Shown piece by piece: positions 10,582 through 21,101 of a stretch of DNA of 64,000 nt (position 1 is its first letter; the number at the start of each line of letters is the position of its first letter). The notes under the pieces are model-generated. The model had not been told where the DNA came from. It did no database searches and worked only from the letters and a program-made list of their open reading frames with translations. Where the stretch lies: the NCBI GenBank assembly GCA_023151275.1, contig JAKLJI010000016.1, positions 23,596-87,595 on the forward strand. Reading direction: 5' to 3'. The DNA comes from Bacteroidia bacterium. GTDB lineage: Bacteria; Bacteroidota; Bacteroidia; UKL13-3. Position numbers and translations under genes: made by a program.

Positions 10582-10929
10582 TTATTGATTTGGCTGTTGT
10601 TGCTGCTGTTGAGCGCCACCGGCTGGTGCAGCTTGCTGAGCAGGAACATTTACATTCTCAATGCTTTCTTTAATACGTGAATCATTGGTGCTTTCAGTTC
10701 CTGAACCAGAAGCTGGACGGAAGAAGTTTGAAGCCAATGAAAGAACGATTAAAACAATGGCAAATACCCAAGTTGCTTTTTCAATGACTTCGGTGCCTTT
10801 TTTTACACCCATAATTTGGCTAGGAGCAACAAAGTTTGCTGCAATACCACCTTTGGGATTCTGAATCAATACCACACCAATCAGCAGCAAAGCCGCAACG
10901 ATGATCAGGATAAGAATGAATGTTAACAT
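10582..10929 (-). CDS. secG: Preprotein translocase subunit SecG
   Basis: 'ALLLIGVVLIQNPKGGIAANFVAPSQIMGVKKGTEVIEKATW'. Confidence 0.95.
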   Translation of the reverse strand: MLTFILILIIVAALLLIGVVLIQNPKGGIAANFVAPSQIMGVKKGTEVIEKATWVFAIVLIVLSLASNFFRPASGSGTESTNDSRIKESIENVNVPAQQAAPAGGAQQQQQQPNQ

Positions 10930-10931
10930 GT

Positions 10932-13376
10932 TTATTCTAAATTATTGCTATCTCTGATTTGTTCAATCAGGGCAGCGAAATACGCTTTTTTCTCCGGATA
11001 AAGCAACTCCAATTTTTCATAAGTTTGAATTGCCTTTTTATAAAGGCCCTGTCGCACATAAATTTGTGCTAAGGTTTCACTTACCATTTCCTCACTTTCC
11101 TCGGCACTTTGCCTGGCCATATTAATTGGACTGTAGAATTCAGCTTTCGGACGAGTAATCACCGGATTTTCCCTTAGGAATTTGTCGAGAATAGATTCTA
11201 CTTCAGGTTTTACCGAAGGTTTAACAGCTGGCGTATCCAATGGAATTGCCTTACTGATATCGTAAACAGGTATCTGGCTCAGGTCCTTTTTAAGTGGAAC
11301 TTCAAACGATTTCTGTTCCTCCTTCTGAGTTTCTTGTTCTTTTTCGTAGGATTTGGGACGGAAGTTTAATCGGAAAGGTTCCGGATTTTTCTCTTCGGCA
11401 GCAGAATCTTCTTGGGTTGATTCGTTACTTTCTAATGAAGGAGCTTTTACTTCCTCATTCAACTCCTGAGTTGGCAAAATTTCGGGTTCTTCATCCCCCA
11501 AATAGATGGGTTCTGGTTCCGGAAGTTCTATTCGCTTCAGTTTTCCTTCGCCAAACAGGGAATCAAAGGCCTCATCAAAAGGTTTTTCGGAGTAATTTAA
11601 TTTTTTGTACAAGGTCCCCAAAAGCTCGTTCACCTCATAGTTGCGAAGTGACTCCAGGTAATCGTTTGGCTTGGGCCTGTTCTCAAAGGGGAAGGTAAAA
11701 TCGGGAATATGAAAACCTACCGGAACAAAATCGTCTTGAATTTTTGGTTTGCGAATAGGCGGGGCAGGAGTGTAGTTAAATTCCCAATCCGGAATCTGCG
11801 CGCTGGTTTCAAGCGGTTTCGCTTCAACTTCAACAGGTGTTTCTGTTGGTTTGGTTTCCTCAACAGCAAGCACTACTTCGGTCGGTTTTTCTTCAGCTTG
11901 AAGGCTTATTTCAGCAATTGTTTTTTCCTCTATAGGTTCAGGTTCTGTGGCCTTAAAACGTGTGGCAAGTTCCTGTTCAGCTTGTTCAAGCAGCTGTTTG
12001 ATTTGCTCCCCAATTTCGGTGTTTGCTTTTTCTGAAATGGATTGACGCAAATCTGTGAATTTGCTTTGCTCTTCAAGGCTTTCCTGGTGATGTTCCGGTT
12101 TTTGGTTTACTTCAAGTTGAGGTTTTTCATCCTCAATTAAGTTGGTAACGGATAGTTGGGTTGTTTCCGAAGTGGTTTCCTCGGTGGCACTTCTTGTTTT
12201 TAACCAGGCAAGAAAATCATCAGGTTCTGGCTCTACAGATTCAGTAGTGTCAGGCTGCGTTGAAACAATAGTATCTGGTTCTGTGTGAACAGCAGCTTCA
12301 GCTTCCTCGGTTGGAATTACCTCTGCTTCCACATTTGGAGTAGGTTCTGGTTCAATCAAAGCAGAAGTTTCCGGTTCAACCAAAGCAATAGGCTCCGGTT
12401 CAATAATAACCGGAATTTGTTCTACTGTATCTAGAGTTTCAGAGCTCAACTCAACACCAGGTTCTACCTTCTCTTCCTCAATCTCAATCTCTTTCCCTTC
12501 CTCTTTCCCTTCCTCTTTCTCTTTCTCTTGCTCTTTCTCTTTCTCCTTCCCTCCTTGTTCTTCGTAAAAAGAGTCAATATCAAACTCACTCAAAATATCA
12601 TCATCGGCTGAGCTTATTTCAAGTGCGCTTAAATTCTCTTTTTCAATAACCGTATTTGGGTTGATGAACCGAACCATAGGACCGGTACTTGGAACCAAAA
12701 CCGGATTTTCGGGAGCAAACAATTCCGGTTTTTCTTCCTCCTGTTTTGCAGGTGATTCCGGTTCTGTGATTGGACTTTTTTCGGGTTCTGGAAATATTTT
12801 CGAAGTTGTTTCTTGAGTAAATTGACCAATGGGATTGGCTTCAGTTTTAACCTCAACTTCTGGAGTGGGAAGGCTTATGCTTAGCGTGGGCAGTTCAGGA
12901 GCAACTTGAAGGGTTTCCTGAATGGATTCATTAGATGCAACTTCAAGCTTCGGCACTTCTTTTGTTCCTGAAAATTCTTGCTCTAATGATTCCTGTAGGG
13001 AAGATGCAATTTCCACCTGCGGACTTAAGGTTTCGGAGGCAAGAGGTGGAGTTGTAACTACAGGTGAGCTGTAGGATTTTGTTTCGGTTAAGCTTTGTGG
13101 AAGCGGATTTTCATCAGCCTTACCAAATTCTTTTTGAAGGTTTGGAAGTCCGTGAATGAGGTTGTACAATACACTTCTATCTCCGGCTTGCAGGGAAGCT
13201 TTTTCCAAGTATTTATCGTACTCGTAATGCCCGCAATTGTGCAGGGCTTTTACCAATAGATTATTGGCAATGGCAAAATACGGAAATTCATTCACCAGTT
13301 GTTTCAACGGCTCAACATGCTCTGCTCCCAGCTTTTCCGGGGCTTTAACCAATGTTGTGAAATCGTATTTATTCAA
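10932..13376 (-). CDS. Large hypothetical protein, Glu/Pro-rich disordered middle, TPR-like C-terminus
   Basis: 814 aa; C-term 'LAQIYVRQGLYKKAIQTYEKLELLYPEKKAYFAALIEQI'; EKEKEQEKEKEEGKEEGKE tract. Confidence 0.8.
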   Translation of the reverse strand: MNKYDFTTLVKAPEKLGAEHVEPLKQLVNEFPYFAIANNLLVKALHNCGHYEYDKYLEKASLQAGDRSVLYNLIHGLPNLQKEFGKADENPLPQSLTETKSYSSPVVTTPPLASETLSPQVEIASSLQESLEQEFSGTKEVPKLEVASNESIQETLQVAPELPTLSISLPTPEVEVKTEANPIGQFTQETTSKIFPEPEKSPITEPESPAKQEEEKPELFAPENPVLVPSTGPMVRFINPNTVIEKENLSALEISSADDDILSEFDIDSFYEEQGGKEKEKEQEKEKEEGKEEGKEIEIEEEKVEPGVELSSETLDTVEQIPVIIEPEPIALVEPETSALIEPEPTPNVEAEVIPTEEAEAAVHTEPDTIVSTQPDTTESVEPEPDDFLAWLKTRSATEETTSETTQLSVTNLIEDEKPQLEVNQKPEHHQESLEEQSKFTDLRQSISEKANTEIGEQIKQLLEQAEQELATRFKATEPEPIEEKTIAEISLQAEEKPTEVVLAVEETKPTETPVEVEAKPLETSAQIPDWEFNYTPAPPIRKPKIQDDFVPVGFHIPDFTFPFENRPKPNDYLESLRNYEVNELLGTLYKKLNYSEKPFDEAFDSLFGEGKLKRIELPEPEPIYLGDEEPEILPTQELNEEVKAPSLESNESTQEDSAAEEKNPEPFRLNFRPKSYEKEQETQKEEQKSFEVPLKKDLSQIPVYDISKAIPLDTPAVKPSVKPEVESILDKFLRENPVITRPKAEFYSPINMARQSAEESEEMVSETLAQIYVRQGLYKKAIQTYEKLELLYPEKKAYFAALIEQIRDSNNLE
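12475..12558. repeat. Low-complexity purine/pyrimidine tract coding for Glu/Lys repeat
   Basis: Repeated ctctttctctttc units in coding strand complement. Confidence 0.85.
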
Positions 13377-13421
13377 TCGTTTAAGATTTGAGGGCTAATA
13401 TACAAATTTTGAATCAGCTCT

Positions 13422-13919
13422 TTACCAGTTAATGAAGGCTTTGTTGAATACATCCTGAACCAAACCTTCAGTTACTTTTGCAATCAAATCGGATTCAATG
13501 CTGGCAAAGTTCTGGCTGGCATCAAAATCAACAAAGTTGCTAAACGATTGCTGAAAGTTTTTAGTTGGGTCCTTCTTGTTTTCAAAGTTGATTTCTATGG
13601 TAACTGTCAAGCGGTTGGTTGTTGTGGCTTGATTGCCGCCAATGGCTGCCGGTGCTGTTTTGTAGTCGGTTATTTTACCGCTGAAATGCAAATCGCCATC
13701 AATACTGCTCAGCTTTAATCCGGTTTCATTGATGAATTTTGTTTTTAAACGTTCTGTCAATACCTGACTGAGCGTAGGAGCCACAATGCTGGCGTTGTTT
13801 ACAATATAGGCCACACTAAAGGTTTTGGCATCCGGAGGTATTGAAGCTCCGGTATGTGAATAAACTCCACAACCACTAAGGGTAGCAACTAAGAGGAATA
13901 TCAATAATCTACCAATCAT
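13422..13919 (-). CDS. lptE: LptE-like LPS-assembly lipoprotein
   Basis: Lipobox 'LSGCGVYSHTGASIPPDAKTFSVAYI', typical Bacteroidota LptE pattern. Confidence 0.8.
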   Translation of the reverse strand: MIGRLLIFLLVATLSGCGVYSHTGASIPPDAKTFSVAYIVNNASIVAPTLSQVLTERLKTKFINETGLKLSSIDGDLHFSGKITDYKTAPAAIGGNQATTTNRLTVTIEINFENKKDPTKNFQQSFSNFVDFDASQNFASIESDLIAKVTEGLVQDVFNKAFINW

Positions 13920-13982
13920 ATGCCCATCTGAACGTTCAAAGGTAAGCGCTTATTTTCAAAACACTGAGGATTTACACGAAAC

Positions 13983-14018
13983 AAAAAAGCCGTCCAATTT
14001 GCATTGGGCGGCTTTTTT
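13983..14018 (-). terminator. Terminator of gltA
   Basis: aaaaaagccgtccaat...attgggcggctttttt. Confidence 0.85.
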
Positions 14019-14031
14019 GACAAATTTGGTT

Positions 14032-15348
14032 TTATATAGCCGATTTTCTTACGGCAACTGCTGTTTTAAGCCATTCGTAAGTAACAGATTTTGGACGTTC
14101 GATTGGAGAACCAAGAACGCGGTCCCACAACAAAGAAGCCATTACACCCAATGCTCTTGAAACTCCGAACAATACGGTGTAAAAATCGTACTCATTCATG
14201 CCATAATGCAACAATAATGCACCTGAATGGGCATCCACATTTGGCCAAGGATTTTTGATTTTTCCTGTATTCTCAAGAATTGGAGGTGCTACTTCATAAA
14301 TGTTCCAAACAATATTTACGAGCTCATCTTCCGGCATATACGTTTTGGCAAAATCCTGCTGAGCAAGGAAACGTGGGTCTGTTTTACGCAAAACGGCATG
14401 TCCGTATCCAGGAACAACTTTTCCAGCTTTCAAGGTATTTTGAATGTACTCAGCAATTTGTTCTTTGCTAGGATTATTGCCAATTTCAGCTCTTAAATCA
14501 AGAATCCAACGAATTACTTCTTGATTGGCCAATCCGTGCAATGGACCTGCAAGTCCGTTCATGGCAGCAGAAAATGCCAAATATGGGTCACTCAATGCAG
14601 AACCTACCAAGTGCGTGGTATGTGCAGAAACGTTACCTCCTTCATGGTCGGCATGAATGGTTAGGTACAAACGCATCAATTTGTAGAATTCATTTTCATT
14701 GAATCCAAGCATGTGAGCAAAGTTTGCTGCCCAATCCAGTTCAGGATTTGGAGCGATATGCTCCCCATTTTTATAGGTGCGGCGGTAAATATAAGCAGCA
14801 ATGCGAGGAAGACGGGCTAGCAAATCACAAACATCTTCGTAAGTTGGATCCCAATAGTCCTTTTTGTTGATTCCTTCGCGGTATGCTTTTGCAAAATGTG
14901 AGTCGGTTTGCATGGCCATAATGCCAATGCTAAACTGAGTCATTGGATGCGTAGTTACCGGAAGGGCATCAATGGCATTAAATACGTGTTGAGGAACTTC
15001 TGCACGAGCTCTCCAATTGGCTTGGATTTCAAGTACGTCGTCATAAGTTGGCATTTCGCCCATCAACATTAGGTAAAATAAACCTTCTGGAAGCGGTTCT
15101 GTTCCTCCCGGAACTTTGGGAAGGAATTTGCGAAGTTCAGGAATGGAGTAACCACGGAAACGGATACCTTCATTGGCATCCAATAGGGAAGTCTCGGTTA
15201 AAAGGCCAATAACACCTTTCATGCCGGCATAAACATCTTCAACCGTAAAGGTTCCCAATGCTACATTCCCGTTTTCTTTTACAAACTGCTTGATTTCTGC
15301 CGATAAAGGAATTGCCTTTTCAGCGAATTTCTGTTTTAGATTACCCAT
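14032..15348 (-). CDS. gltA: Citrate synthase
   Basis: 'HADHEGGNVSAHTTHLVGSALSDPYLAFSAAMNGLAGPLHGLANQEV', 'PGYGHAVLRKTDPRF'. Confidence 0.97.
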   Translation of the reverse strand: MGNLKQKFAEKAIPLSAEIKQFVKENGNVALGTFTVEDVYAGMKGVIGLLTETSLLDANEGIRFRGYSIPELRKFLPKVPGGTEPLPEGLFYLMLMGEMPTYDDVLEIQANWRARAEVPQHVFNAIDALPVTTHPMTQFSIGIMAMQTDSHFAKAYREGINKKDYWDPTYEDVCDLLARLPRIAAYIYRRTYKNGEHIAPNPELDWAANFAHMLGFNENEFYKLMRLYLTIHADHEGGNVSAHTTHLVGSALSDPYLAFSAAMNGLAGPLHGLANQEVIRWILDLRAEIGNNPSKEQIAEYIQNTLKAGKVVPGYGHAVLRKTDPRFLAQQDFAKTYMPEDELVNIVWNIYEVAPPILENTGKIKNPWPNVDAHSGALLLHYGMNEYDFYTVLFGVSRALGVMASLLWDRVLGSPIERPKSVTYEWLKTAVAVRKSAI

Positions 15349-15549
15349 TTGAAGCTATGTTTTCTTTAAGTCTCTATCAATAAACCGCGCTAAATTAGTA
15401 TTTGTTTGAAAACATCAAAAATTCATTGGGCAAGGTTTTGCTTATTAAATATAGTTTAATAAGTTTCCTCTCCTTTCTTCCAATTTTTGAAAGAAAGCAT
15501 TTAGTAGCCTTTTTGCGGATTTCCCTTATTTTTACCTTCCTGAAAGGAT

Positions 15550-17865
15550 ATGAAAAAAATCAAAACGCTACTCTTTATGATTCTAATCAGTTTGCCACCG
15601 GCAATATTGATGGCCCAACAGGTTAAGATTCGTGGAATTGTAATGGATGCGTTCAGCTTCAAGCGCTTAGCCAGAGTTTCTATTGATGCCGGCAAGTTGA
15701 AAAAGCTTCAAACCGACAGCTCGGGCTTGTTTGAATTGAATTTGAACTCAGCTGAAAAACTTACTCTCCGCTTTTCGAGGGTTGGCTTTAAAACGCAAGA
15801 ATACAAGTTAGAACCGGGCCAGGAAACGGAATTGCAGATTTTACTCGAACCTTTTTCAAACCAATTGGACCAAGTGGTTGTGGCAGCTTCCCGAAATCCA
15901 ACCCAAATTGCCCGGGAAGTAAATAGCTTAAACATCGTACAGCCTTACCTGATTAGCAATACCAATGCGGTGGATTTGTCGGATGTGCTGAACCGTGTTC
16001 CCGGTGTAACCGTTATTGATGGACAACCTGCCATACGCGGTGGAGTTGGGTATTCGTACAATACCGGAAATCGCGTTGCAGTTTTGTTGGATGATATGCC
16101 CATCATGGGCGCTGATATTGGCGATGTACGCTGGAATTTTTTACCCATTGAAACCGCAGAGCAAATTGAGGTTATCAAGGGCTCTTCTTCGGTTTTGTAC
16201 GGTTCTGCTGCCTTGAATGGAACCGTAAATGTGCAAACCGGCTGGCCAACAGATAAGCCACAAACCAAGATTACCCTTTATCAAGGTATTAACTCTAATC
16301 CACGTAGAAAGGAAACCATTTGGTGGGACGCCTTTTCAAGTCCTTTTACCACCGGTGGATTTTTTAGTCACAAGCAAAAATGGAATAAATTTGATTTGGT
16401 GGTAAGCGGTGCAACTTATGCCAACCGCAGCCATTTGATGGGTGCCGATAATTACCGCGCAAGAAGCTATGTAAAAACCAGGTATCGCTTAAGCAAGAAC
16501 TTAAGCTTTGGCTTGAATGGAAATATCTTGTTTGAGAAAGGCGGCCGTTATTTTTTGTGGAACAATGCCGATTCAGGCGCACTTAAGCCTTTTGGTAATT
16601 ATATTGTAGAAGATTTTTACCGCATTTTTTCCTTTGATCCGCATGTGGATTATACCCGTGGAAAACACAAGCATGCATTCAAGTCCAGAATGTACCAGAT
16701 TCATCGTTTTGTAGATGAACAGAAATTCCCGGGTGCCAATGATGCCATTGCCAACTTGTACGCCTTGGATTACAACTACAAAACTTACTTGCTTCCCGAT
16801 TTATTTTTCACCGCCGGAACCTACGCCACAACCCTTTGGGCCAAAGGAAATGTGTACCGGGGAACTTTCGCCGGATTTAGCGCAGCCGCCTATGCGCAGG
16901 CTGAGTATCGCTACAAAAGATGGACAGCACTTGCCGGCAGCAGGTACGAGCAAATGGGCCTTGAATCGCACAAAGAAACCACAGGATTATTAAAACGCTT
17001 TGGGTTGAATTTTGAAGCTGCCAAAAACACATTTCTGCGCATCAATTATTCTGAAGGCTATCGGTTTCCAACCATTGGCGAGAAGTATGTTGAAGACCGG
17101 GTTTCATCCATCAATATTTTCCCCAATCCCGGTTTGATTTCCGAGAGCGGATTTACTGCTGAAATTGGAGTGAAGCAAGGCATAAAAATTGGTAACTTTT
17201 CCTTGTTGGCCGATTTTGCCATTTTCAACCAGCAATTTGATAGCATGATTGAATTTCGCTTTGGCCAATGGATAAATCCCATCGAAAATCCCCAAATTGA
17301 TTTCTTCAGAACCATTGGTTTCAAGGCCTTCAATATTGGACAAACCCGCGCCGCCGGATACGAATTTTCTTTAAGTGGGGAAGGCCGAATCGGAGAAGTA
17401 TTGATTCGCACATTGGGCGGCTATACCTATTCCATGCCATTAAATTTAAGCACCCATCCTCAATACAAAAATTGGGCTGAATACAGCAAAGCATTCTTTA
17501 GCTCTATGGGCCAATTGGATTCGGCTAGTTACTATGCGCCAATTCTGCCCTACAGAAATAGAAAATTGGGCAAAATGGATATTGAGCTAAGCTACCGCAA
17601 ATGGATGCTGGGTTACAATTGGCAGTTTTATAGCGTATATGAAAAGGTTGATGAATACGTGAACCTACTTCCTGGTGTAACCGATTTTTTGAGGAGGGTA
17701 GGGGCAGGCGACCATGTACACAATATGCGCATTGCATTTACCGCCAATGAGAATGTGCGGATTGCTTTTCTGGTGAATAATATTACCAACCTGGAATATG
17801 CAACCCGACCAGCCAAAATGGATCCCCCCCGCTCGTTTAACGTTCAATTAAAAGTGAGTTTCTAA
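15550..17865 (+). CDS. TonB-dependent receptor with N-terminal carboxypeptidase-like regulatory domain
   Basis: 'LDQVVVAASRNPTQIAREVNSLNIV', plug 'VPGVTVIDGQPAIRGGVGYSY..VAVLLDDMPI', 'IEVIKGSSSVLYGSAALNG', C-terminal aromatic barrel end. Confidence 0.93.
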   Translation: MKKIKTLLFMILISLPPAILMAQQVKIRGIVMDAFSFKRLARVSIDAGKLKKLQTDSSGLFELNLNSAEKLTLRFSRVGFKTQEYKLEPGQETELQILLEPFSNQLDQVVVAASRNPTQIAREVNSLNIVQPYLISNTNAVDLSDVLNRVPGVTVIDGQPAIRGGVGYSYNTGNRVAVLLDDMPIMGADIGDVRWNFLPIETAEQIEVIKGSSSVLYGSAALNGTVNVQTGWPTDKPQTKITLYQGINSNPRRKETIWWDAFSSPFTTGGFFSHKQKWNKFDLVVSGATYANRSHLMGADNYRARSYVKTRYRLSKNLSFGLNGNILFEKGGRYFLWNNADSGALKPFGNYIVEDFYRIFSFDPHVDYTRGKHKHAFKSRMYQIHRFVDEQKFPGANDAIANLYALDYNYKTYLLPDLFFTAGTYATTLWAKGNVYRGTFAGFSAAAYAQAEYRYKRWTALAGSRYEQMGLESHKETTGLLKRFGLNFEAAKNTFLRINYSEGYRFPTIGEKYVEDRVSSINIFPNPGLISESGFTAEIGVKQGIKIGNFSLLADFAIFNQQFDSMIEFRFGQWINPIENPQIDFFRTIGFKAFNIGQTRAAGYEFSLSGEGRIGEVLIRTLGGYTYSMPLNLSTHPQYKNWAEYSKAFFSSMGQLDSASYYAPILPYRNRKLGKMDIELSYRKWMLGYNWQFYSVYEKVDEYVNLLPGVTDFLRRVGAGDHVHNMRIAFTANENVRIAFLVNNITNLEYATRPAKMDPPRSFNVQLKVSF

Positions 17866-17866
17866 A

Positions 17867-19042
17867 ATGAGTAAGCAACTTGGTGTTCTGTTTTTAACCA
17901 TATTTATCGATTTATTGGGGTTTGGAATTATCATCCCTATTTTACCCATTATCTCAACTGAACTTCAGGCAACACCTCTTCAAATTGGGTTGATTGCCGG
18001 TATTTATTCCTTGATGAATTTTCTGTTTTCTCCATTTTGGGGAACCTTGAGTGACCGCATTGGAAGAAGGCCAGTTATGTTGATTAGCATAGCAATTACC
18101 ATGCTGGCAAGTTTCTTTTTTGCATTCACCACCAATTTGTTGTTTTTGGTTTTTGCACGCGTGTTTTCCGGTATTGGTTCTGCAAATATTGGGGCAGCAC
18201 AGGCTTATATTGCTGATGTGACTCCCATCGAGAAAAGAGCTGGTAGCATGGGATTGCTGGGTGCTGCTTTTGGCTTGGGATTTATTTTTGGTCCCCCTTT
18301 GGGTGGCTACCTAAAAGCACTAAGTGGCCCAGGAAGCGTTTGGTATGTGGGCGCAGTTTCTGCGGCATTGAGTTTCCTGAATCTCATTTTGGCTTGGTTC
18401 TTTTTGAAAGAATCCATTCAGCAAAAGCAAAACCACAAGGCTTTTCGGTTTGCTCCGGTGAATGACATTTTGAGGGAAATCAAAACGCCCGTAATTCGGG
18501 AGGTGATGTGGTTAAATTTTGTTTTCATCATGGCCTTTTCCATGATGCAGATAAGTTCAACCCTGTTTTGGAAAGATGTGTTTGGCTTGGATGAAAAGCA
18601 AATTGGATGGGTGTTTATGTACATTGGCGTGGTGGGCGCATTTATTCAAGGATTTTTAGTAGGGAAATTGAATCGAATGCTGAGTGGCAGACAATTGTTG
18701 GTGTACGGAGTTGTATTAATGGCGGCAGGCTTGTTCTTAATGACTGTTTATCCAAATGGCGTTTTTTGGCCTCAGCTCCTAGCTTTAACGGTTCTTTCGT
18801 TGGGTAATGGTTTTCTTTCTCCGGCAATTTCTTCAACCATTTCGCGCTATGCAGGGCCAAATAGACAGGGCCAGGTGCTGGGTAGCAATTTATCGTTCTC
18901 TTCCTTGGCGCGGGTTGCCGGTCCGGCGCTGGGCGGATGGCTTTACGGATTTGCAGCCTTTGTACCCTTTTTAACGGGTGGCTTGTTTATGCTAGTTAGC
19001 CTCGTATTGCTAAAGTCGATACCTGATGAAAAGTCTGCCTGA
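17867..19042 (+). CDS. MFS transporter (TetA-like DHA1 family)
   Basis: 'FIDLLGFGIIIPILPI', 'GTLSDRIGRRPVMLIS', 12 TM pattern. Confidence 0.93.
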   Translation: MSKQLGVLFLTIFIDLLGFGIIIPILPIISTELQATPLQIGLIAGIYSLMNFLFSPFWGTLSDRIGRRPVMLISIAITMLASFFFAFTTNLLFLVFARVFSGIGSANIGAAQAYIADVTPIEKRAGSMGLLGAAFGLGFIFGPPLGGYLKALSGPGSVWYVGAVSAALSFLNLILAWFFLKESIQQKQNHKAFRFAPVNDILREIKTPVIREVMWLNFVFIMAFSMMQISSTLFWKDVFGLDEKQIGWVFMYIGVVGAFIQGFLVGKLNRMLSGRQLLVYGVVLMAAGLFLMTVYPNGVFWPQLLALTVLSLGNGFLSPAISSTISRYAGPNRQGQVLGSNLSFSSLARVAGPALGGWLYGFAAFVPFLTGGLFMLVSLVLLKSIPDEKSA

Positions 19043-19059
19043 ATAGCTGAATCAGAATC

Positions 19060-19950
19060 CTAATCGTTTTCCTTTTTGAATTTGCTTTTTAGCAAGGGAT
19101 AGGTGAAAACTGCAGTGAGTAAAATGGCAGCACCAATGTAAAAAGGTGCCGACATAATTTCGGTTTCCGGAAATAGCAAAACCGAAAATACCACTCCGTA
19201 AACCGGCTCCAAATTGTTGGTGATAATAACTGTGAGTGGGTCAATTTTTTTCAGAATTTCAACACTCATGCTAAAGGCAAGTGTGGTGCAGACAATGCTA
19301 AGAATCAGCAAATAAATAATATCACTCCAACCTGGAACAGCATAAGGCAATATTCCCCAGAATTGAGGTGTTTCTGCATACGAAAAAAAACTCATGGTGA
19401 TAAATGCACCTAGAAATTCGTATAAGGTGATTTGCATGGAGTCGTATCGGTTTATTAAACTTCCATTGTACACGCCAAACAAAGCGGCAAGCAAGGCCGC
19501 CAGAATGCCAAGCAAAATTCCATTCAGGTAAACACTTTCGGCAGCACTAACAATCCAAAGCCCCGTCATAATGATGAGCCCATAAATCAAATCACCCCAA
19601 AAAAACTTGCGTTTCAATAACAGTGGCTGTATAAAACTTGCGAAAACTGTTATTGAACTAAAGCCCATCATGGCAACAGAAACATTGGAAACCTTGATGG
19701 CATGGTAAAAAAAGAACCAGTGAAGTCCAACAACAGCGCCCCATGCCAAAAGGGGAAGCACTTTAGAAATGGGCAACTTCAAACCAACGCCTTTAAACCG
19801 AGCATAAGCATAAAGGCTTACTACAGAAAATAGCAATCGCCACCAAACCAATTCAAAGGCTTGCAGGCTGATGAGTTTGCCCAAAACAGGTGTAAATCCC
19901 CACAAGAGGATGATGAAATGTAAAGTGAAATAGTTCTTATCAACCCGCAC
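19060..19950 (-). CDS. DMT superfamily transporter (EamA)
   Basis: 10-TM EamA pattern, 'LEPVYGVVFSVLLFPE'. Confidence 0.92.
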   Translation of the reverse strand: MRVDKNYFTLHFIILLWGFTPVLGKLISLQAFELVWWRLLFSVVSLYAYARFKGVGLKLPISKVLPLLAWGAVVGLHWFFFYHAIKVSNVSVAMMGFSSITVFASFIQPLLLKRKFFWGDLIYGLIIMTGLWIVSAAESVYLNGILLGILAALLAALFGVYNGSLINRYDSMQITLYEFLGAFITMSFFSYAETPQFWGILPYAVPGWSDIIYLLILSIVCTTLAFSMSVEILKKIDPLTVIITNNLEPVYGVVFSVLLFPETEIMSAPFYIGAAILLTAVFTYPLLKSKFKKEND

Positions 19951-21048
19951 TTACTTGGGAGCTTTTTTTAACAAGACCAATGCAACACCAAAAAAGAAGA
20001 GGGTAGGAAACCAAACTGCCAGCCAAGGTGCCATAACACCAGTATTGCCCATGGTATTGAATACCTGCATAAACAGGAGGTAACTAAAGGTCATAAAAAT
20101 CCCGATACCTAAGTGAAAACCAGTTCCACCACGGCTTTTGCGGGATGACACTGCAACTGCCAATAGCGTGAGTACAAAGAAAGCTACCGGAACCATGGTG
20201 CGTTTGTAAAGCTCAACCTTGTATTTGCTCACCTTGGGGTTGCCTTTTTCAGTTTCTTTGCGGATGTATTCGTTCAATTCCGGATTGGTCATACTGCTTA
20301 CATAGTTTGTTCTGACCACAAATTCATCCGGCTTAATTTTTAATACCGTATCCATTTTAATGCCTCGCATAAGCTTGTCTCCTTCCTCGCTAAACAAGCG
20401 TCTGTAATAGCCGTCCAGGGTCCAGCAACCTTTTTCGCGATTCCACAACAGGCGGTTGGCAAATGTGCGTTCAACCAATTTCCCATCTCTAAATGCTTCA
20501 AGCGTAAAGTTAAACCCTACGCTGTCTTCATAATTAAATGACTCCATGTGGATGATGTTGTTTTCATCCAGCATGTTGTAAATATTATTGTTTTGGGTTT
20601 GTTTATGCTCGCGAATCCAGTCATCTTCAAACTTCAACCGGTACTTATCACAATAGGGCAATACATGCGAATTCAACAAAAGAAAGAGCGTACAAAGGAT
20701 GGCGGCTCCAATTAAATAGGGTTTGAGAAATCGCGGGTATTTAAGTCCGCTGTTTAAAATGGCAATAATTTCGGTATTCTGGGCAAGTTTTGAATTGAAG
20801 AATAATGTGCTCAGAAATACAAAAACCGAGCTAAATAGCCCCATGAAATAGGGGATGAAGAATATATAATATTCAAAAATCAGGACACTTAAGGGCGGTT
20901 TACGTTTGATGAAGTCGTCCATTTTTTCTGAGATATCGATAAAAATGGCAATCAAAGTAAAAAGCAATACAGAATAGAAGAAGGTTTGCATGTACTTCTT
21001 CAGGATGTATTTATCGAGAATTCCCAGACTAAAAATAGATTTCATCAA
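19951..21048 (-). CDS. LptF/LptG family permease (YjgP/YjgQ)
   Basis: 'LDKYILKKYMQTFFYSVLLFTLIAIFIDISEKMDDF', 'ELYKRTMVPVAFFVLTLLAVAVSSRKSRGG'. Confidence 0.9.
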   Translation of the reverse strand: MMKSIFSLGILDKYILKKYMQTFFYSVLLFTLIAIFIDISEKMDDFIKRKPPLSVLIFEYYIFFIPYFMGLFSSVFVFLSTLFFNSKLAQNTEIIAILNSGLKYPRFLKPYLIGAAILCTLFLLLNSHVLPYCDKYRLKFEDDWIREHKQTQNNNIYNMLDENNIIHMESFNYEDSVGFNFTLEAFRDGKLVERTFANRLLWNREKGCWTLDGYYRRLFSEEGDKLMRGIKMDTVLKIKPDEFVVRTNYVSSMTNPELNEYIRKETEKGNPKVSKYKVELYKRTMVPVAFFVLTLLAVAVSSRKSRGGTGFHLGIGIFMTFSYLLFMQVFNTMGNTGVMAPWLAVWFPTLFFFGVALVLLKKAPK

Positions 21049-21101
21049 AACGCTTGCAAGTATCAGCTAATTGGCTTGATTTATCAAATTCCCTGCCGAA
21101 A

